A stretch of 64,000 nt of DNA from Prorocentrum cordatum (taxonomy: Eukaryota; Sar; Dinophyceae; Prorocentrales; Prorocentraceae): positions 1,202,186-1,266,185 of the forward strand of contig CAUYUJ010014171.1 of the NCBI GenBank assembly GCA_963575745.1, in the 5' to 3' direction. The translations under genes and the position numbers were made by a program. The notes beneath the pieces are model-generated. The model saw nothing but the letters and a program-made list of their open reading frames with translations. It made no database searches and was not told the DNA's origin. Below are positions 1-11,109 of the stretch, one piece after another. Each line of letters opens with the position of its first letter. Position 1 is the first letter of the stretch.

Positions 1-39
1 AACGTTTAGGCCACGCTTGGACACGCTATTGGACCATCC

Positions 40-100
40 GTTCCCCAGCCCTTGTGGAAACCCCTCGGGGAACGCGCGGGCGAGGAAAAGGGCGATGGGA
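40..100 (+). repeat. Dispersed ~60-bp repeat, copy 1
   Basis: The stretch containing GTTCCCCAGCC, GTGGAAACCC and GGGGAAC recurs in the same order and orientation at 42,441-42,500 (GTTCCCCCCAGCC, GTGGAAACCC, AGGGAAC). Both copies are followed by purine-rich DNA. No coding role is visible. Confidence 0.45.
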
Positions 101-104
101 AGAG

Positions 105-665
105 GAAGGGAAAACAGATTTGAGGAGGAGGATGAAGAGACCTCTCGGACGAACCAAAGGAGTAGCAGCCGAACAAGTAGGACCGGAGGAGTAGAGCCGG
201 AGGGGTAGGAGACAAAAGGGTAGGAGCCGAAGGAGTAGGGGCCGAAGGAGTATGAGCCAAAGGAGGTAGGGGTCGAAGGAGTAGGAGCCGAAGGAGCAGG
301 AACCGAAGGAGTAGGAGCCGAAGGAGTAGGAGACGACGGGGTAGGAGCCGAAGGTGTAGAGGCCGAAGGAGTAGGAGCCGACGGAGTAGGGGTCGATGGA
401 GTAGGAGCTGAAGGAGCAGGAGCCGAAGGAGTAGGAGCCGACGGAGTAGGAGCCGAAAAGGAGGGGCCGATGGAGGAGGCGCCGAAGGAGGAAGAGTCAA
501 AAGGAGTAGGAGCCGAAGGAGTAGGAGTCGAAGGAGTAGGAGCCGAAGGAGTACGAGTCGAAGGAGTAGGAGTCGAAGGAGTAAGAGCTGAAGGAGTAGG
601 AGCCGAAGGAGTAGGAGCCGAAGGAGTAGGCGCCGAAAGAGTAGGGGCCGAAGGAGTAGGACACG
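105..665 (+). repeat. 15-bp minisatellite, purine-rich strand on plus
   Basis: About 35 imperfect copies of a 15-mer close to GCCGAAGGAGTAGGA. Because 15 is divisible by three, all frames stay open and give artificial Leu/Arg-rich or Glu-Gly-Val-rich peptides. I treat it as non-coding repeat DNA. Confidence 0.9.
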
Positions 666-2880
666 AGGGTTGGATGTGCGCGTTACATCTTCAGGTTCGG
701 TCCTTCAGCTTCCACTCGCTCCGCCCTTATTCCTTCGGCTCCCGTTCCTTCGGTTCCTATTCCTTCAGTCCTACTCCTTCAACTCTTACTCATGCAACTC
801 TTATTTCTTGAATTCCATGTCCTCCAGCTCTTACTCCGTCAATGTATTTACGTTGGGCTCCTATTTGTTTGTTACATGTTGGATCTTCACGTTGAATGTT
901 TGCATTGCAGTTTCACGCTGGTGTTTTGCAACGGATATTTGTTTGTTGGATCCTTCAACTCCTACTCCTTCAGCTGCTAACCCACTCAACTCCCGCCCAT
1001 TCAATCCTTCCTCCTTCAGTTCCAACTATTTCGGCTCCTACCCCACCGACTTGTTTTTGCGTTTGTTTGTATAGTTTTCCGATCCGTTACTACATTGGTT
1101 TTGTTACGCTGGACTTTACGTTTTTTTTTGTACCGTTGGTTTTTCACATTTGGATTTTACGTTGGATTTCCACGTTGGGTTTTCACGTTGGATCCTTCAG
1201 CTCCTACTCCTTCGGCCCCCCATTCCTTCAACTCATGTTCCTTTGACTCATATTCCTTCAACTCCAAGTCCTTCGGCTCAATGTCTACGTTGTTTTGTTT
1301 GATGTTTTACGTCGGACTGTTACGGTGGATGCCTACGTTGGGCTTTCGCGTTGGATGTTCACGTTGTTTTATGTTACGTTGTGTTGTGCGTTGGATTTCT
1401 ACTTTTGATGTTTACGTTGGATCTTTCAGCCCCTTCTCCTTCGGCCCCATCGGCTCCTACTCCTTCAACTCCTATTCCATAAATTCCAAGTCCTTCGGCT
1501 CCTACCCCTTCTATTCATGTGCGTTGGACTTTTACATCGGATTTGAGCGCTTGATTTTTTTCGCGCGGCTTTTACGTCGGAGTTTCACGTTGATTTGGGC
1601 GTTGGATTTTCACGTCGGGCTTTTACGTTGGATCCGTCAGCTCCAATTCCTGCGGCACCTGTCCCTTCAACTCCTACTCCGTCAATTCCTAGATTCCAGT
1701 TCTTTCGGCCCCTACTCCTTCAAATTATACGCGATGGGTTTTAACGTTGAGTTTTCACGTCCTTTGTTTCCGCTGGATTTTAACGCCCGGCTTGCGCTTT
1801 GGATCTTTACATGGGTTTTGTCGATTGGATGGTTGCGCCTGTTTTTGTTCGTTTGATCGTTCAGCCTCTCCCCCTTCGGCCTTTACTCCTTCGGCCCCAA
1901 CTCCTCCATCTCCCACTCCTCCAACTTCAACTCCTTCGTATCCCACTCCTTCAACTTATTTGCGCTTGATACTGTTGCGTTGGATTTCTACGTTGGTCTT
2001 TCACGTTAAGCTTTTGCATTGGATTTGCGCGCTGGATTCCTACGTTGGACATGCGCATTAGATCTGTCAAGTCCTCCCCCTTCGGCCCCTATTCCCTCGG
2101 TTCTTACTCCTTCAATTCCTACCCCATCAAATCCAACTCCTTCGGCCCCTGCTCCTGCAATGGTTGTTCGCGTTGGGCTTTCACGTTTTTCGTTGGTTTG
2201 TTTTGTTTTAACGTTGGGCTTGCTCGTTGGATCTTGACGTTTGGGTTTTACGCTGAACCCTTCAGCACTTTTTTCTCTGGCCCCTACTCCTGCAATCCCT
2301 GCTCCTTCAACCCGTACATTCCAGCTCCTTTGGCTCCTACTCTTTCAAATATTCTACGTCGGATTTGCGCGCTGGATTTGCACGTTGGATTTGTACGTTT
2401 GACTTTTCAGCTTTGTCTCCTTCGGCCTCTACTCCTTCGGCCCCTACTTCTCCAACTCCTACTCCTTCAATTCCAACTTCTTCGGCTCCCATTCCTTCGA
2501 CTTATTTGCGTTGGGTTTGTGCGCTTGGTTCTTGCGTTTGGCGTTTGCGCTGGGCTTTCGCGCTGTATTTGCGCGTTTGATTTCTACTCTTGGTTTTTAA
2601 GTCGGATCGTTAAGCCCCCCCCCCCGTTCGGTCCCTACTCTTTGGGCCCTTACTCCTGTAACTCTTATTCCTTCAATTCCAACTTCGTCGGCCCTTGCCG
2701 TTGCAACTTCTGTTGCGTTGCTTTTTTTTTCGCCGGGCTTGTGCGTTTGAATTTCGCGTTGCATTTTACGTTGGTTCTGCGCTTGCGTTTATTCCCCCAA
2801 TTAGAACCTGCCTCTGTGGGGTCCGAGCGGATTCACATGGTTAGGTGAGGTTTGGCGCCGGTTTCGGCGGCGCGCCCGGG
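666..2880 (-). repeat. Same minisatellite inverted, mixed with ACGTTGGAT-type repeats
   Basis: Orientation flips: the plus strand now reads CTCCTACTCCTTCGGCCCC. Clusters of this 15-mer alternate every 150-250 bp with AT-richer degenerate repeats built on GCGTTGGATTT and TTTCACGTTGG. The composite (15-mer block plus GTTGGA block) repeats about 10 times, so it is a higher-order repeat. Open frames up to 267 codons follow from the repeat. Confidence 0.85.
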
Positions 2881-2882
2881 TG

Positions 2883-3240
2883 CCCTGTAGCCCAATGGCC
2901 TTATATAGCCTTATAGCGCTATAGCCCGATAGCCCAATTGCCCTATAGCCCTATAGCCCTAATAACCCTATAGCTCTATAGCTCTATAGCCCTATAACCC
3001 TAATGGCGCCATAGCCCTATAGCCCTACAGCCTTACAGCCCTATAGCCCTACCGCCCTATAGCCCTATAGTCTTGTAGCCCCATAGCCCGATAGCCCAAT
3101 CGCCCTATAGCCCTTATGCCCTCATAGACCTATAGCCCCATAGCCTCATAGCCCTATGGCCCCATAGTTCTATATGCCTACAGCCCTATACCCCTATAGC
3201 CCTATAGACCAGGCCTGTAGCCCCATAGCCCTATAGCCCT
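2883..3240 (+). repeat. CCCTATAG octamer array
   Basis: About 40 degenerate copies of CCCTATAG/GCCCTATA, some with CCCAATCG or CCCTAATA variants. The unit contains the self-complementary CTATAG. It resembles a telomere-type repeat in having a C-run plus TA, but it is not the CCCTAAA unit and it is flanked by ordinary repeat DNA on both sides. Confidence 0.85.
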
Positions 3241-3900
3241 TGGAAGATTAGATTGCGGCTTGTTCTCCGTTATCTTTTTATTTTTCAGAAAAACGCAGGG
3301 CTCTTCAGTTCCTATTCCTTCGGCCCCTACCCTTTCGACTCCTGCCCCGTCAAATCTGACCTTCCAACTCCTTCGGCCCCTTCTCCTTCCATTAATTTAC
3401 GTTGGACTTGCGCGTTGGATTTATGCGCTGGGCTGTCGCGTCTGATTTTTGATTCGAATTTTTCACGCTGGTTTTCAAGTGCGACTTTGACTTTGGATTT
3501 CGATACTGCATTTACACGTCGGACCCTTCAGCCCCCACTGCTTCGGCCCCTACTCCATCAACTCTTGCTCCTTAGATTCCAGATCATGTGGCTCCTATTC
3601 CTTTAACCTATCCGCTTTGGATTTTCACGCTAGATCTGTGCGTTTGATTTTTTGTTTTGTTTTTAATAACACGTTGGGCCTCCAAGTTTGATTTTTTGCG
3701 TCGGGCTTGCGCGTTGCATTTTCACGTTGGATTTGCGCGTTGGGCTTGACCTTTCGGCTCTGTCTCTTTCGGCCCCCACTCCTTCGGCCCCCGCCCATCG
3801 CCCCCTGTTCCTTCAATTCCAACAACTCCTTCGGCTCGTACTTATTCGATGCATTTGCATTGGATTTGCGCGCTGGAATTGCAATTTTTTTTAGATTAGC
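3241..3900 (-). repeat. Inverted 15-bp/GTTGGAT composite repeat resumes
   Basis: Same composition and orientation as 666-2,880: CTCCTTCGGCCCC blocks alternate with GCGTTGGATTT blocks. The octamer array therefore sits inside this repeat domain. Confidence 0.8.
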
Positions 3901-4350
3901 AGCCGCAGGTGCAGGCGCTGAAGGGCCCAGATCGTGCAAAACCAACGTGACAATCCAACGAGCAAATCCAACGTGGGAGAATTGAAGGGATGTGGAGCCG
4001 AAGGGGGAAGGCCTGACGGGCCGAAGGGGCGGGGGTCGAAGGAGCGGGGGCCGAAGGGGCAGGGACCAATGGAGCAGGGGCCGAAGGGGCCGGCGCCGAA
4101 GGAGTAGGGGCCGAAGGAGTAGGCGCCGAAGGGGCAGGCGTCGAAGGAGTAGGGGCCGGTGGAGCTGGCGTCGAAGGGGCGGGGGCCGGAGGGGTAGGGG
4201 CCGAATGGGGCAGGGGCCGAACGGGCAGGGGCCGAATGGGGCAGGAGTGGAAGGGGTTGGACCCGAAGGGGTCGGGGTCGAAGGGGGGGCCGAAGGAGTA
4301 GGGACCGAGGGGTAGGGGCCGAAGGGGCGGGGGCTGAAGGGGCAGGAGTC
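3901..4350 (+). repeat. 15-bp minisatellite, G-rich variant, plus orientation
   Basis: Orientation flips back. Units read GCCGAAGGGGCAGGG or GCCGAAGGAGTAGGG, about 28 copies, more G-rich than the array at 105-665. The flip point is near 3,900-3,990, around a short CAACGTGACAATCCAACG stretch. Confidence 0.85.
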
Positions 4351-5244
4351 GAGTGTGGAATTTAACGTTGGACCTGCGCGTTAAATCCTAAGATCAGTCC
4401 TCGCAGTCGCTGCGGGACTGGGATGGCCGTCGGGGCCGAGAGTTCGTTGCTGTTTTTTTGGGGCGGGCTCCGTTCAGCGCTTTGGGGCGGCCCAGCGCTG
4501 TCGAATTTTGCGCGGCGTTTGCGCGACGACGGCGGGCGCGCCGTCGAACCCCTCAGGACGGGCCCCCGTTGCGGGTCGTGGCCCCCTGAACGGGCGAGTG
4601 GGCCTCCCTTGGCTTCTCTCGCGGCTCGTGGTGCCTTCGGGGGTTTTGTTCGAGTTGCTTGTCTTGAGTTCCTCAGATGCGGAGTGCGCTTCGAATTTCC
4701 TCGCCCTCTCTGCGACGAGCGAAACCGCGCGGGCCAGCGTGAATTCTGATATCCGAGCCAGAATCGCATCGAGCAGCGGCATGCATTATTTGGAACTTAT
4801 ATTTGCACGGTGACCTATAGAACGCGTAGAAGGGCGTTAGAGGAGCGCGTTTGAAACCAGATGCGCGCGTGCTGAAACCCCATCAAAGTGGATATCAACG
4901 CGAAATGTAAATTTCCATACCGCATTTTAAATAATGCTTGAACGCTTTGCCCCTGCGCCGCAAATTCACGTTTACGGTTTCAGACGAAGCGTCTGTTTTG
5001 CGTTTTGTCGATTGAAACCTCTCGGTTTGCTCGCTGCTCTGAGCTTTTTGTCAAAAAATCAGCGCGGCCACTCCGTCGAGTTTCGGCCGATGTCAGAATT
5101 GCGCAGGCGGAGGGGGATGCCGGTTTAGCCGAGATGTCATTGTTTTTTCAAGGAGCGGTTGCCCCTGGAGATCGGTTCATGCCGTCGCTGTTTTCCTCGC
5201 GAAATCGGTCCCACAAGTGCGTGCCGGGGGCGATATCTCAAGGT
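4351..5244. other. Low-copy stretch, weak minus-strand ORF
   Basis: No tandem structure. A 102-codon minus-strand frame (4,474-4,782) has a plausible amphipathic N-terminus (MPLLDAILARISEFTLARAV) followed by a Ser/Thr/Arg-rich tail. It overlaps an equally open plus frame, so coding status is undecided. I recognise no family. Confidence 0.3.
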
Positions 5245-5835
5245 TGGACCCGCCGGCCCGAGCTCCTTCGGACCGGGCCCCTTCGGCTCCAACCCCTTCG
5301 GCGCCTTTCGGCCCCCGCCAAATCGACTCCTACTCCTTCAACTTCTACTCCATTCATTCGAGTTCCGTCGGCTCCTTCTCTTTTAACTTATTGACGTTAC
5401 CTCTCTTTTACGTTGGATCTTTCAGGTCCTACTTCTTCTGCCGCTGCCCCTTCAATTCCTGCCCCTAGAACCCTAGTTTCTTTAGCTCCAATTATGCGTG
5501 CCCCTGCTCCTTCGACGTTTTGTCTTGCGCGTCTGACTTTTGCGCTGGATCTGGGCGTCGGATTTGCGCGTTTGGTTTTCACGCTGGATCTTTGCGTTGG
5601 ATTTCCGGCACCTTCGGCCCCTGCCAATTCGATTTATTTGCGTCTGATTGTTCCGCGGTTTTTGACGGTGGATTTCCACTGCGAACTTTTACTCGCGACG
5701 TTTACGTTTGATTTTTACGTCGGATTTTTCAGCCACCTCTCCTTCGGCGTGGACTCCTTCGACTCCTGCCCCCGCGGCCCCTGCGTTCCAGCTCCTTCGG
5801 CCCTTCCCCCCTCGATTAATTTGCGCCTGAATTCG
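5245..5835 (-). repeat. 15-bp/GTTGGAT composite repeat, inverted orientation
   Basis: CTCCTTCGGCCCC and GCGTTGGATTT blocks again, as at 666-2,880. It ends directly at the TA tract and forms the left arm of an inverted arrangement with 5,906-6,370. Confidence 0.8.
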
Positions 5836-5847
5836 GCGTTGCATTAT

Positions 5848-5879
<32 letters not shown>

Positions 5880-5905
5880 CTATATATATATATATGTATA
5901 TATGG
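5836..5905. repeat. TA dinucleotide tract
   Basis: About 70 bp of nearly pure (TA)n with a few C/G interruptions. It lies exactly where the flanking minisatellite reverses strand. Confidence 0.95.
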
Positions 5906-6370
5906 GTGGAGGGCGTTATCTTAAACGTAGAATAAGAAAAACACCTTTGGCTGAACCAGCGTGGAGATCCAACTTAGAAACCCAATGTAGAAATTCAATG
6001 CAAATATGTTGAAGGAGCGGGGGCCAAAGGAATTCGCGTTGGAGGAGTAAGAGATGCAGAGGCAGGATTTGAAGGAGTAGGAGCCAAAGGAGTAGGAACC
6101 GAAGGAGTCGGAGTTGAAGGGGCTGAAGGAATAGGGGCCACAGGAGCTGGAGCTGAAGGAGTAGGGGTTGAAGGGTCCAACGTGACGAACCAACGTAAAA
6201 AGTCAAACGTAAATATCTCACGCAACGATCGAACGTACAATTCAAACGTAAATATCCAACGTAACATTCCAACGTAGAAATCAATCGATCAAATCCAACG
6301 TGAAAATCAAACGTAGAAATCCAACGTAAACGCCAAGTTGACAATCAAACGCGAACATCAAACGTTGCAT
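5906..6370 (+). repeat. 15-bp/CAACGT composite repeat, plus orientation
   Basis: GAAGGAGTAGGAGCC units at about 6,010-6,170, then degenerate TCCAACGTGA and TCAAACGTA units to 6,370. These are the reverse complement of the GTTGGAT blocks left of the TA tract. Confidence 0.8.
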
Positions 6371-6850
6371 GCGACGAAACTGTGCACGTGCCGCTCGCCG
6401 GCCGACATGCACTTACACCTTGCCATCGTCGCCTTTCGAAGTCTCGCAATGCCCTCGTGCCGAGTTATCGAAGAGGTTGATCTTGTCTGCACGGGGCGAC
6501 CTTCCCGGGCACCCCCGAGACTTCCAGGGGCTCCTTTGGGCTTTCCCAGGGGCCGCCGGTCCTCGGGCGCGCCCGTCCGGGGCTTCCCTGGAGGGGAGGG
6601 GGGGGGCGAGCGGCGGGCGGGGCGGGGGGGGGCGGGGGGAAGTGAGGAAGGCAAGGAAAAAGGACCGGAGGGAGGGAGGAGGGGGTGGGAGGAGAGGGAA
6701 GGAGGAGGGAGGATGGAGGGAAGGAAAGGAAGGAAAAGGAAGGAGGGAGGGGATGGCGGGGGGGGGAGGGGGGGGGGGCGGGGGGTGGGAGGGGAAAAAC
6801 CAGGCGCGCGGTCGCGCGAGCCCGTAAGTCTGAAGGTTCACGGGCCCAGC
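6371..6850 (+). repeat. G-run purine tract with short unique flank
   Basis: 6,371-6,585 is unique. 6,590-6,800 is almost uninterrupted G and A with many GGGG runs, so it is likely to form G-quadruplexes on the plus strand. Frames through it are low-complexity Gly/Arg or Pro and are not credible genes. Confidence 0.7.
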
Positions 6851-7599
6851 GCTAATTCATGGGCTGTCTGAACTCACGAAGTTCAACTTCATTCGGGGGG
6901 GCGTTGGCGCCCCAGGCGGCGCGGTGGATGTCGGAGCTCCGAGAAGGAGTCTTTGTGCATGTGCATTGACGGTGCGCCTGGGCTGGCACTGGCGCGTCGC
7001 GGCGCGAAGATTGGCAGCGGTTCTACAGCGCCAGGCAACGATCGCTGAGCGCGCGAATGGAGTCGCGCGGGCGCAGGCCGAGCACTGGTCGCGGCCGCCG
7101 ACCTTCCAGTTCAATGCAGGGCATGTGCTGCGACGCATTTCTGCGCGCGCCGCGGCGGAGACAAGGATTCGGAATCGTCCCAGTACAAAACCAGGTTTGG
7201 CAAGAAGTTCGATCTTCTATTGATCCCGAGCGGGGCGCGGGGGAATCATCTCCCTACTGCTGAGTCGTGGGCGAAGACGCCGAGGATGTCCCCGAAGGTT
7301 TCAGAGGGTGGTCACCTCGGTTGCGCGCGCCGCGCAGGGGCGAACGCGGGGCCAGAAGGCCGTTGCATGCCCCTGCCTCAGTTGGAAGGGACAAGCATGC
7401 GGGAAAAATTTGCCAAGCGGCGGAAAGCGACCGGTGGTCGAGAAATCGGACCAAGTCCGCAGCGACACGCATAACGTTGCCTCGGAGGGCGAGAGGGCAA
7501 GTTATCGCCAACGCAGATTCGTTTCAGAAGAGGGCGCGGGACCTCAGATGCTATGTGCGCTGTTCGCCGGTAGATTGATTTAGCTTGCGCAGACAACCG
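6851..7599. other. Unique sequence, no identifiable gene
   Basis: Non-repetitive, GC-rich. Several frames of 70-105 codons overlap on both strands without a recognisable motif. Because it lies directly upstream of the RT remnant at 7,600 it may be the eroded 5' part of the same LINE, but I could not match it. Confidence 0.4.
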
Positions 7600-8640
7600 T
7601 GGGGGTGTTGAATTTGTCGCTTTGGATTGGAAGTTCTGCGCAAGTTTAAGGCTCTTCGGCGCGCCCTTACACTAATTGGTCACGTCTACGAGGACAGCAA
7701 AAATCAGAGTGGCGGATGGTCGACGCAGGTCATCGGAACGACGACAAGTATCTGGGAGATCACAAGGTGGCCCGCTTTCACTGGTCTTGTTTTTAATGGC
7801 AATGGCGATGGCATTTCGATGTGTCACACACCACGGAGACGCCGAAGCACGACGAGCTCTGGAAGATGGATCATCGGATATATCGCTGCGCGCGAATGAC
7901 ACCTTGCTTGCGGGTCGCCGCTCTGATAATCTACAGAGTCTCTCGGGGGCAATTTCTACAGCAGGTGCGCGATTTGGCCTGGAATCGCATTGGGATAAGT
8001 TTCGACTCGTGCCGGTTCGTTGCGGCTTGTCTCTCTTGACGCTTCCTGGCTTGCAAATCCCAGCTACAGGGTCGATGGTTTTCCTTGGCGCTGCTTTATC
8101 AAATTCTGGCCAGCTGCGCGGATAATCGGGATAGTGATTCGGAGCTGCATGGGGCGAGCTCTGCAGGCGCAGCCACGCATGGAAACGCGCGGCAATCAGT
8201 GCTGCAAGAAAGCTTCAGGTATTTCAAGCGCTGGTGCCTAGTAAGGTCACGCACTCGCTGAACTCGGCATGGCTCAACAAAGCTGAACGCAGACGACTCG
8301 ACGGGTTCCAAGCGAGATGCCTACGTCGATTCCTGCTCGTTCCCCACGCAAGGGTTTCAAGAGTCTCTAGCGAACAAGTGCTTTTGCGAGCAGGTTAACA
8401 GCCCTGGGCAGCGCAACTTCTGAAGCATCACTTGTTGTGGTCCGGTAGGACACGTAGGGCGACATTTTCGGATGTTTTGCGTCGCCTCACCTTCCAACCA
8501 GAGAGCGCGCGGCCAGCCACAGACGAATGCGTCTGAGGGCGAGGTCGGCCTAGAAATTAATGGGGAAGTGTTTGTGCAAAGTTGTCTCCCCGCATCTTTC
8601 ATCGGAAGAGGCTATGATGCACTGCGCGTGTGAGCCAGCA
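7600..8640 (+). pseudogene. Decayed non-LTR retrotransposon reverse transcriptase
   Basis: Several RT signatures occur in order across shifting frames. First comes an N-terminal block (TSTRTAKIRVADG) leading to SGRSQGGPLSLV, the equivalent of the SGxxQGCPLSP motif. Then RANDTLLAGR stands where YADDTLL is expected, so the first catalytic Asp is Asn. A GLESHWDKFRLVPVRCG block and VFLGAALS follow. From about 8,224 another frame reads LNKAERRRLDGFQARCLRRF and PHARVSRVSSEQVLLRAG, the thumb/C-terminal segment usual in LINE RTs, which is then broken by a stop. Stops, at least two frameshifts and the lost Asp make it inactive. Clade not assigned. Confidence 0.8.
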
Positions 8641-8675
8641 GCTTGGCGCAGATTCGTGATTGATGCTGCGTCTCT

Positions 8676-8745
8676 TCCTCCCCCCCGCTCTTCCTCCTCC
8701 CCCCCCGCCCCCCCCCCCCCCCCCTCCCTCCCCGAGCAGCGCGTG
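8676..8745 (+). repeat. C-rich pyrimidine tract
   Basis: CTTCCTCC units running into a CCCC-rich tract between the RT remnant and the composite tandem array. Confidence 0.8.
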
Positions 8746-8759
8746 GTGTGAATTCTGGA

Positions 8760-10960
8760 CGCTTCGCGTGGTCATGAAGCTCTGTGCATGGATGCCCTGT
8801 GCATCGCTATCTGTGTCCAGCGGCTTTTGGCTGCGCCCCCTCCTCTTTTCATTTCATTCACAACGTCTCTGCGGCTTTTGGCTGCGCCCCCCCCGATCAA
8901 CAGCTTAGATTGCATCGGGCGCAGAAGAGCATCCGCCCTGGGACCTGCCCAGGGAGTATCGGTCCCTCGTCGCCGACCCAGCCATGGTTCTACAGAGGAC
9001 TCCTTGGCGCGTCAGCACGCAGCCAGCGAACGGCGCAGCCCAGCAGCTCGGCAGCTGCCAGCCACCTGTATGCCCTTGCGTCGGAGGCATCCGACTTCTG
9101 TATGGGCAGCGTGGCAGGTGTTGAGTGGGTGTGGCTGTCCTCCATGCGCATGGTGATTGTCTTCGTCAAGTGAGCGGCCCCGCATCGAGTGGTTCAGAAT
9201 CTGTGTCCAGCGGCTTCGGCTGCTCCCCCTCCTCCTCCTCCTCCTCCTCCTCCTCCTCCTCCTCCTCCTCCTCCTCCTCCTCCTCTCCCTCCTCCTCCTT
9301 CATTCACAACGTCTGTACGGCTTTTGGCTGCGCCCCCCCCGTTCAACAGCGTAGATTGCATCGGGCGCAGAAGAGCGTCCGCCCTGAGACCTGCCCAGAC
9401 CCAGCCATGGTTCTACTACAAGGACGCCTTGGCACGTCAGCACGCCGCCACGCCAGCGAAAAGGACAGCCCAGCAGCTCGGCAGCTGCCAGCCACCTGTA
9501 TGCCCTGGCGTCGGAGACATCCGGCTTTTGCATGGGCAGGGTGGAGGTGTTGAGTGGGCGTGGCTGTCCACCATACACATGGTGATTGGCTTCGTCAAGT
9601 GAGCGGCCCCGCATCGAGTGGTTCAGCCTTCCGCGGTGCTCTTCTCGGCGCAGCCACAGCCCCAGCCCTCGCCTGGACATTGCGTCGTTGTGCCCCCGAA
9701 CTGCGTGAGTCGGATACGATGTAAATGGACCGGCTACTTGCTGGTGGTTGCCAGCCTCGTGCACGCACACCAGTGGTCTTCACAGCGCAGTGAACGGCAG
9801 TGGTTGGTGACCGACATTACCCACCGCACCACCCTCGCTCAGCCCCACCCCCCCGTGGTCAAGAAGTTCTGTGCATGGATGCCCTGGGTGTCGCTATCTG
9901 TGTTCAGCGGCTTTTGGCTGCGCCCCCTCCTTCTCTTCCTCTCATTCACAACGTCTCTGCGGCTTTTGGCTGCGCCCCCCCGATCAGCATCGGCCGCAAA
10001 AGAGCGTCCGCCCTGGGACCTTCCCAGGGAGTATCGGCCCCTCGTTGCCGACCCAGCCATGGTTCTACAGAGGACGCCTTGGCACGTCAGCACGCCGCCA
10101 GCGAACGGTGCAGCCCAGCAGTTCGGCAGCTGCCAGCCACCTGTATGCCCAGGCGTCAGACGTATCCGGCTTCTGCATGGGCAGCGTGGCAGGTGCTGGG
10201 CGTGGCTGTCCACCATACACATGGTGATTGGTTCCGTCAAGTGAGCGGCCCCGCATCGAGTGGTTCAGCCTTCCGCGGTCCAAGTTCGTTCTGCTCTTCT
10301 CGGCGCAGCAACAGCCCCAGCCCTCGCCAGGACATTGCATCGTTGTGCCCCCGAACCGCGTGAGTCGGATACGATGTAAGTGCACCGGCTACCTGCTGGT
10401 GGTTGCCGGCCTCGTACACGCACACCAGTGGTCTCTTATTGGATGGTGCCCCGCCACCCCTCAGTGACACCGGTGCTCAGCGGCTTGGCTGCGCCCCCCT
10501 CCTGCCTGAGACCCGCCCTGGTTCGTCGCCGACCTGGCCATGGTTCTACCGCGGGGACGTGTTGGCCCGCCGTCAGCATACCGCCTACGAGCGGTACGGC
10601 CCAGCAGCTCGGTAGCCGCCAGCCATCGTTTCGCCGCCGGCGTCGGTGTATTCGGCTTCCGCACGGGCAGCGTGGCAGGTGTGGAGTGGGTGCGGCCGTC
10701 AGCCATACACTCGGTGACACCCGGTGTCTGGCTTCGTCAAGTGAGTGGCCCTGCATTGAATGGTTCAGCCTTCTGCAGTTCGTGGTCGTTTTCCTTTCAG
10801 AGCAGCCCCAGCTACCAGCCCCCGTCAGTACATTGCATCGTGGTGCCCCCGAACTGCGTGAGTCGGATACGATGTGCACGCAGTGGCTACCGTCTGGAGG
10901 TGGCTCAGCCTCGTGAGCGCACACCAGCGGTCTTTTTCTATTGGATGGCGCTCTGACGCG
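8760..10960 (+). repeat. Composite tandem repeat, 3-4 copies of a 0.4-0.65 kb unit
   Basis: The phrase GTGAGCGGCCCCGCATCGAG recurs at 9,170, 9,599 and 10,241 and, diverged, at 10,741. CGGCTTTTGGCTGCGCCCCC recurs near 8,819, 8,870, 9,317, 9,906 and 9,960. CTGTGCATGGATGCCCTG occurs at 8,782 and 9,869. Unit length varies (429, 642, 500 bp) through internal gain or loss, so the units are mosaics. Open frames of 120-210 codons on both strands are by-products; no conserved domain is seen. Confidence 0.85.
9228..9298 (+). repeat. TCC trinucleotide microsatellite
   Basis: About 22 nearly perfect TCC units inside one unit of the composite array. The other units have only short C/T stretches at the same place, so it is a copy-specific expansion. 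Confidence 0.95.
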
Positions 10961-11109
10961 GATCAGCCACACCTCAGCTTCAGTGAGCCTTGATGAGTCA
11001 GGCCACTTTCGCCGCACCATCGTTTACCCGGGGTGCTGCAGTGAGTCTAGCTAGTCGCTCGCGCTCGCACTCTCCCCCCTCTCTTTTCCGCGGTCTTGGA
11101 CGGCCTGTC

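Noticed and set aside
2883-3240. True telomere
   Set aside because: The unit is CCCTATAG, not CCCTAAA, and repeat DNA continues on both sides.
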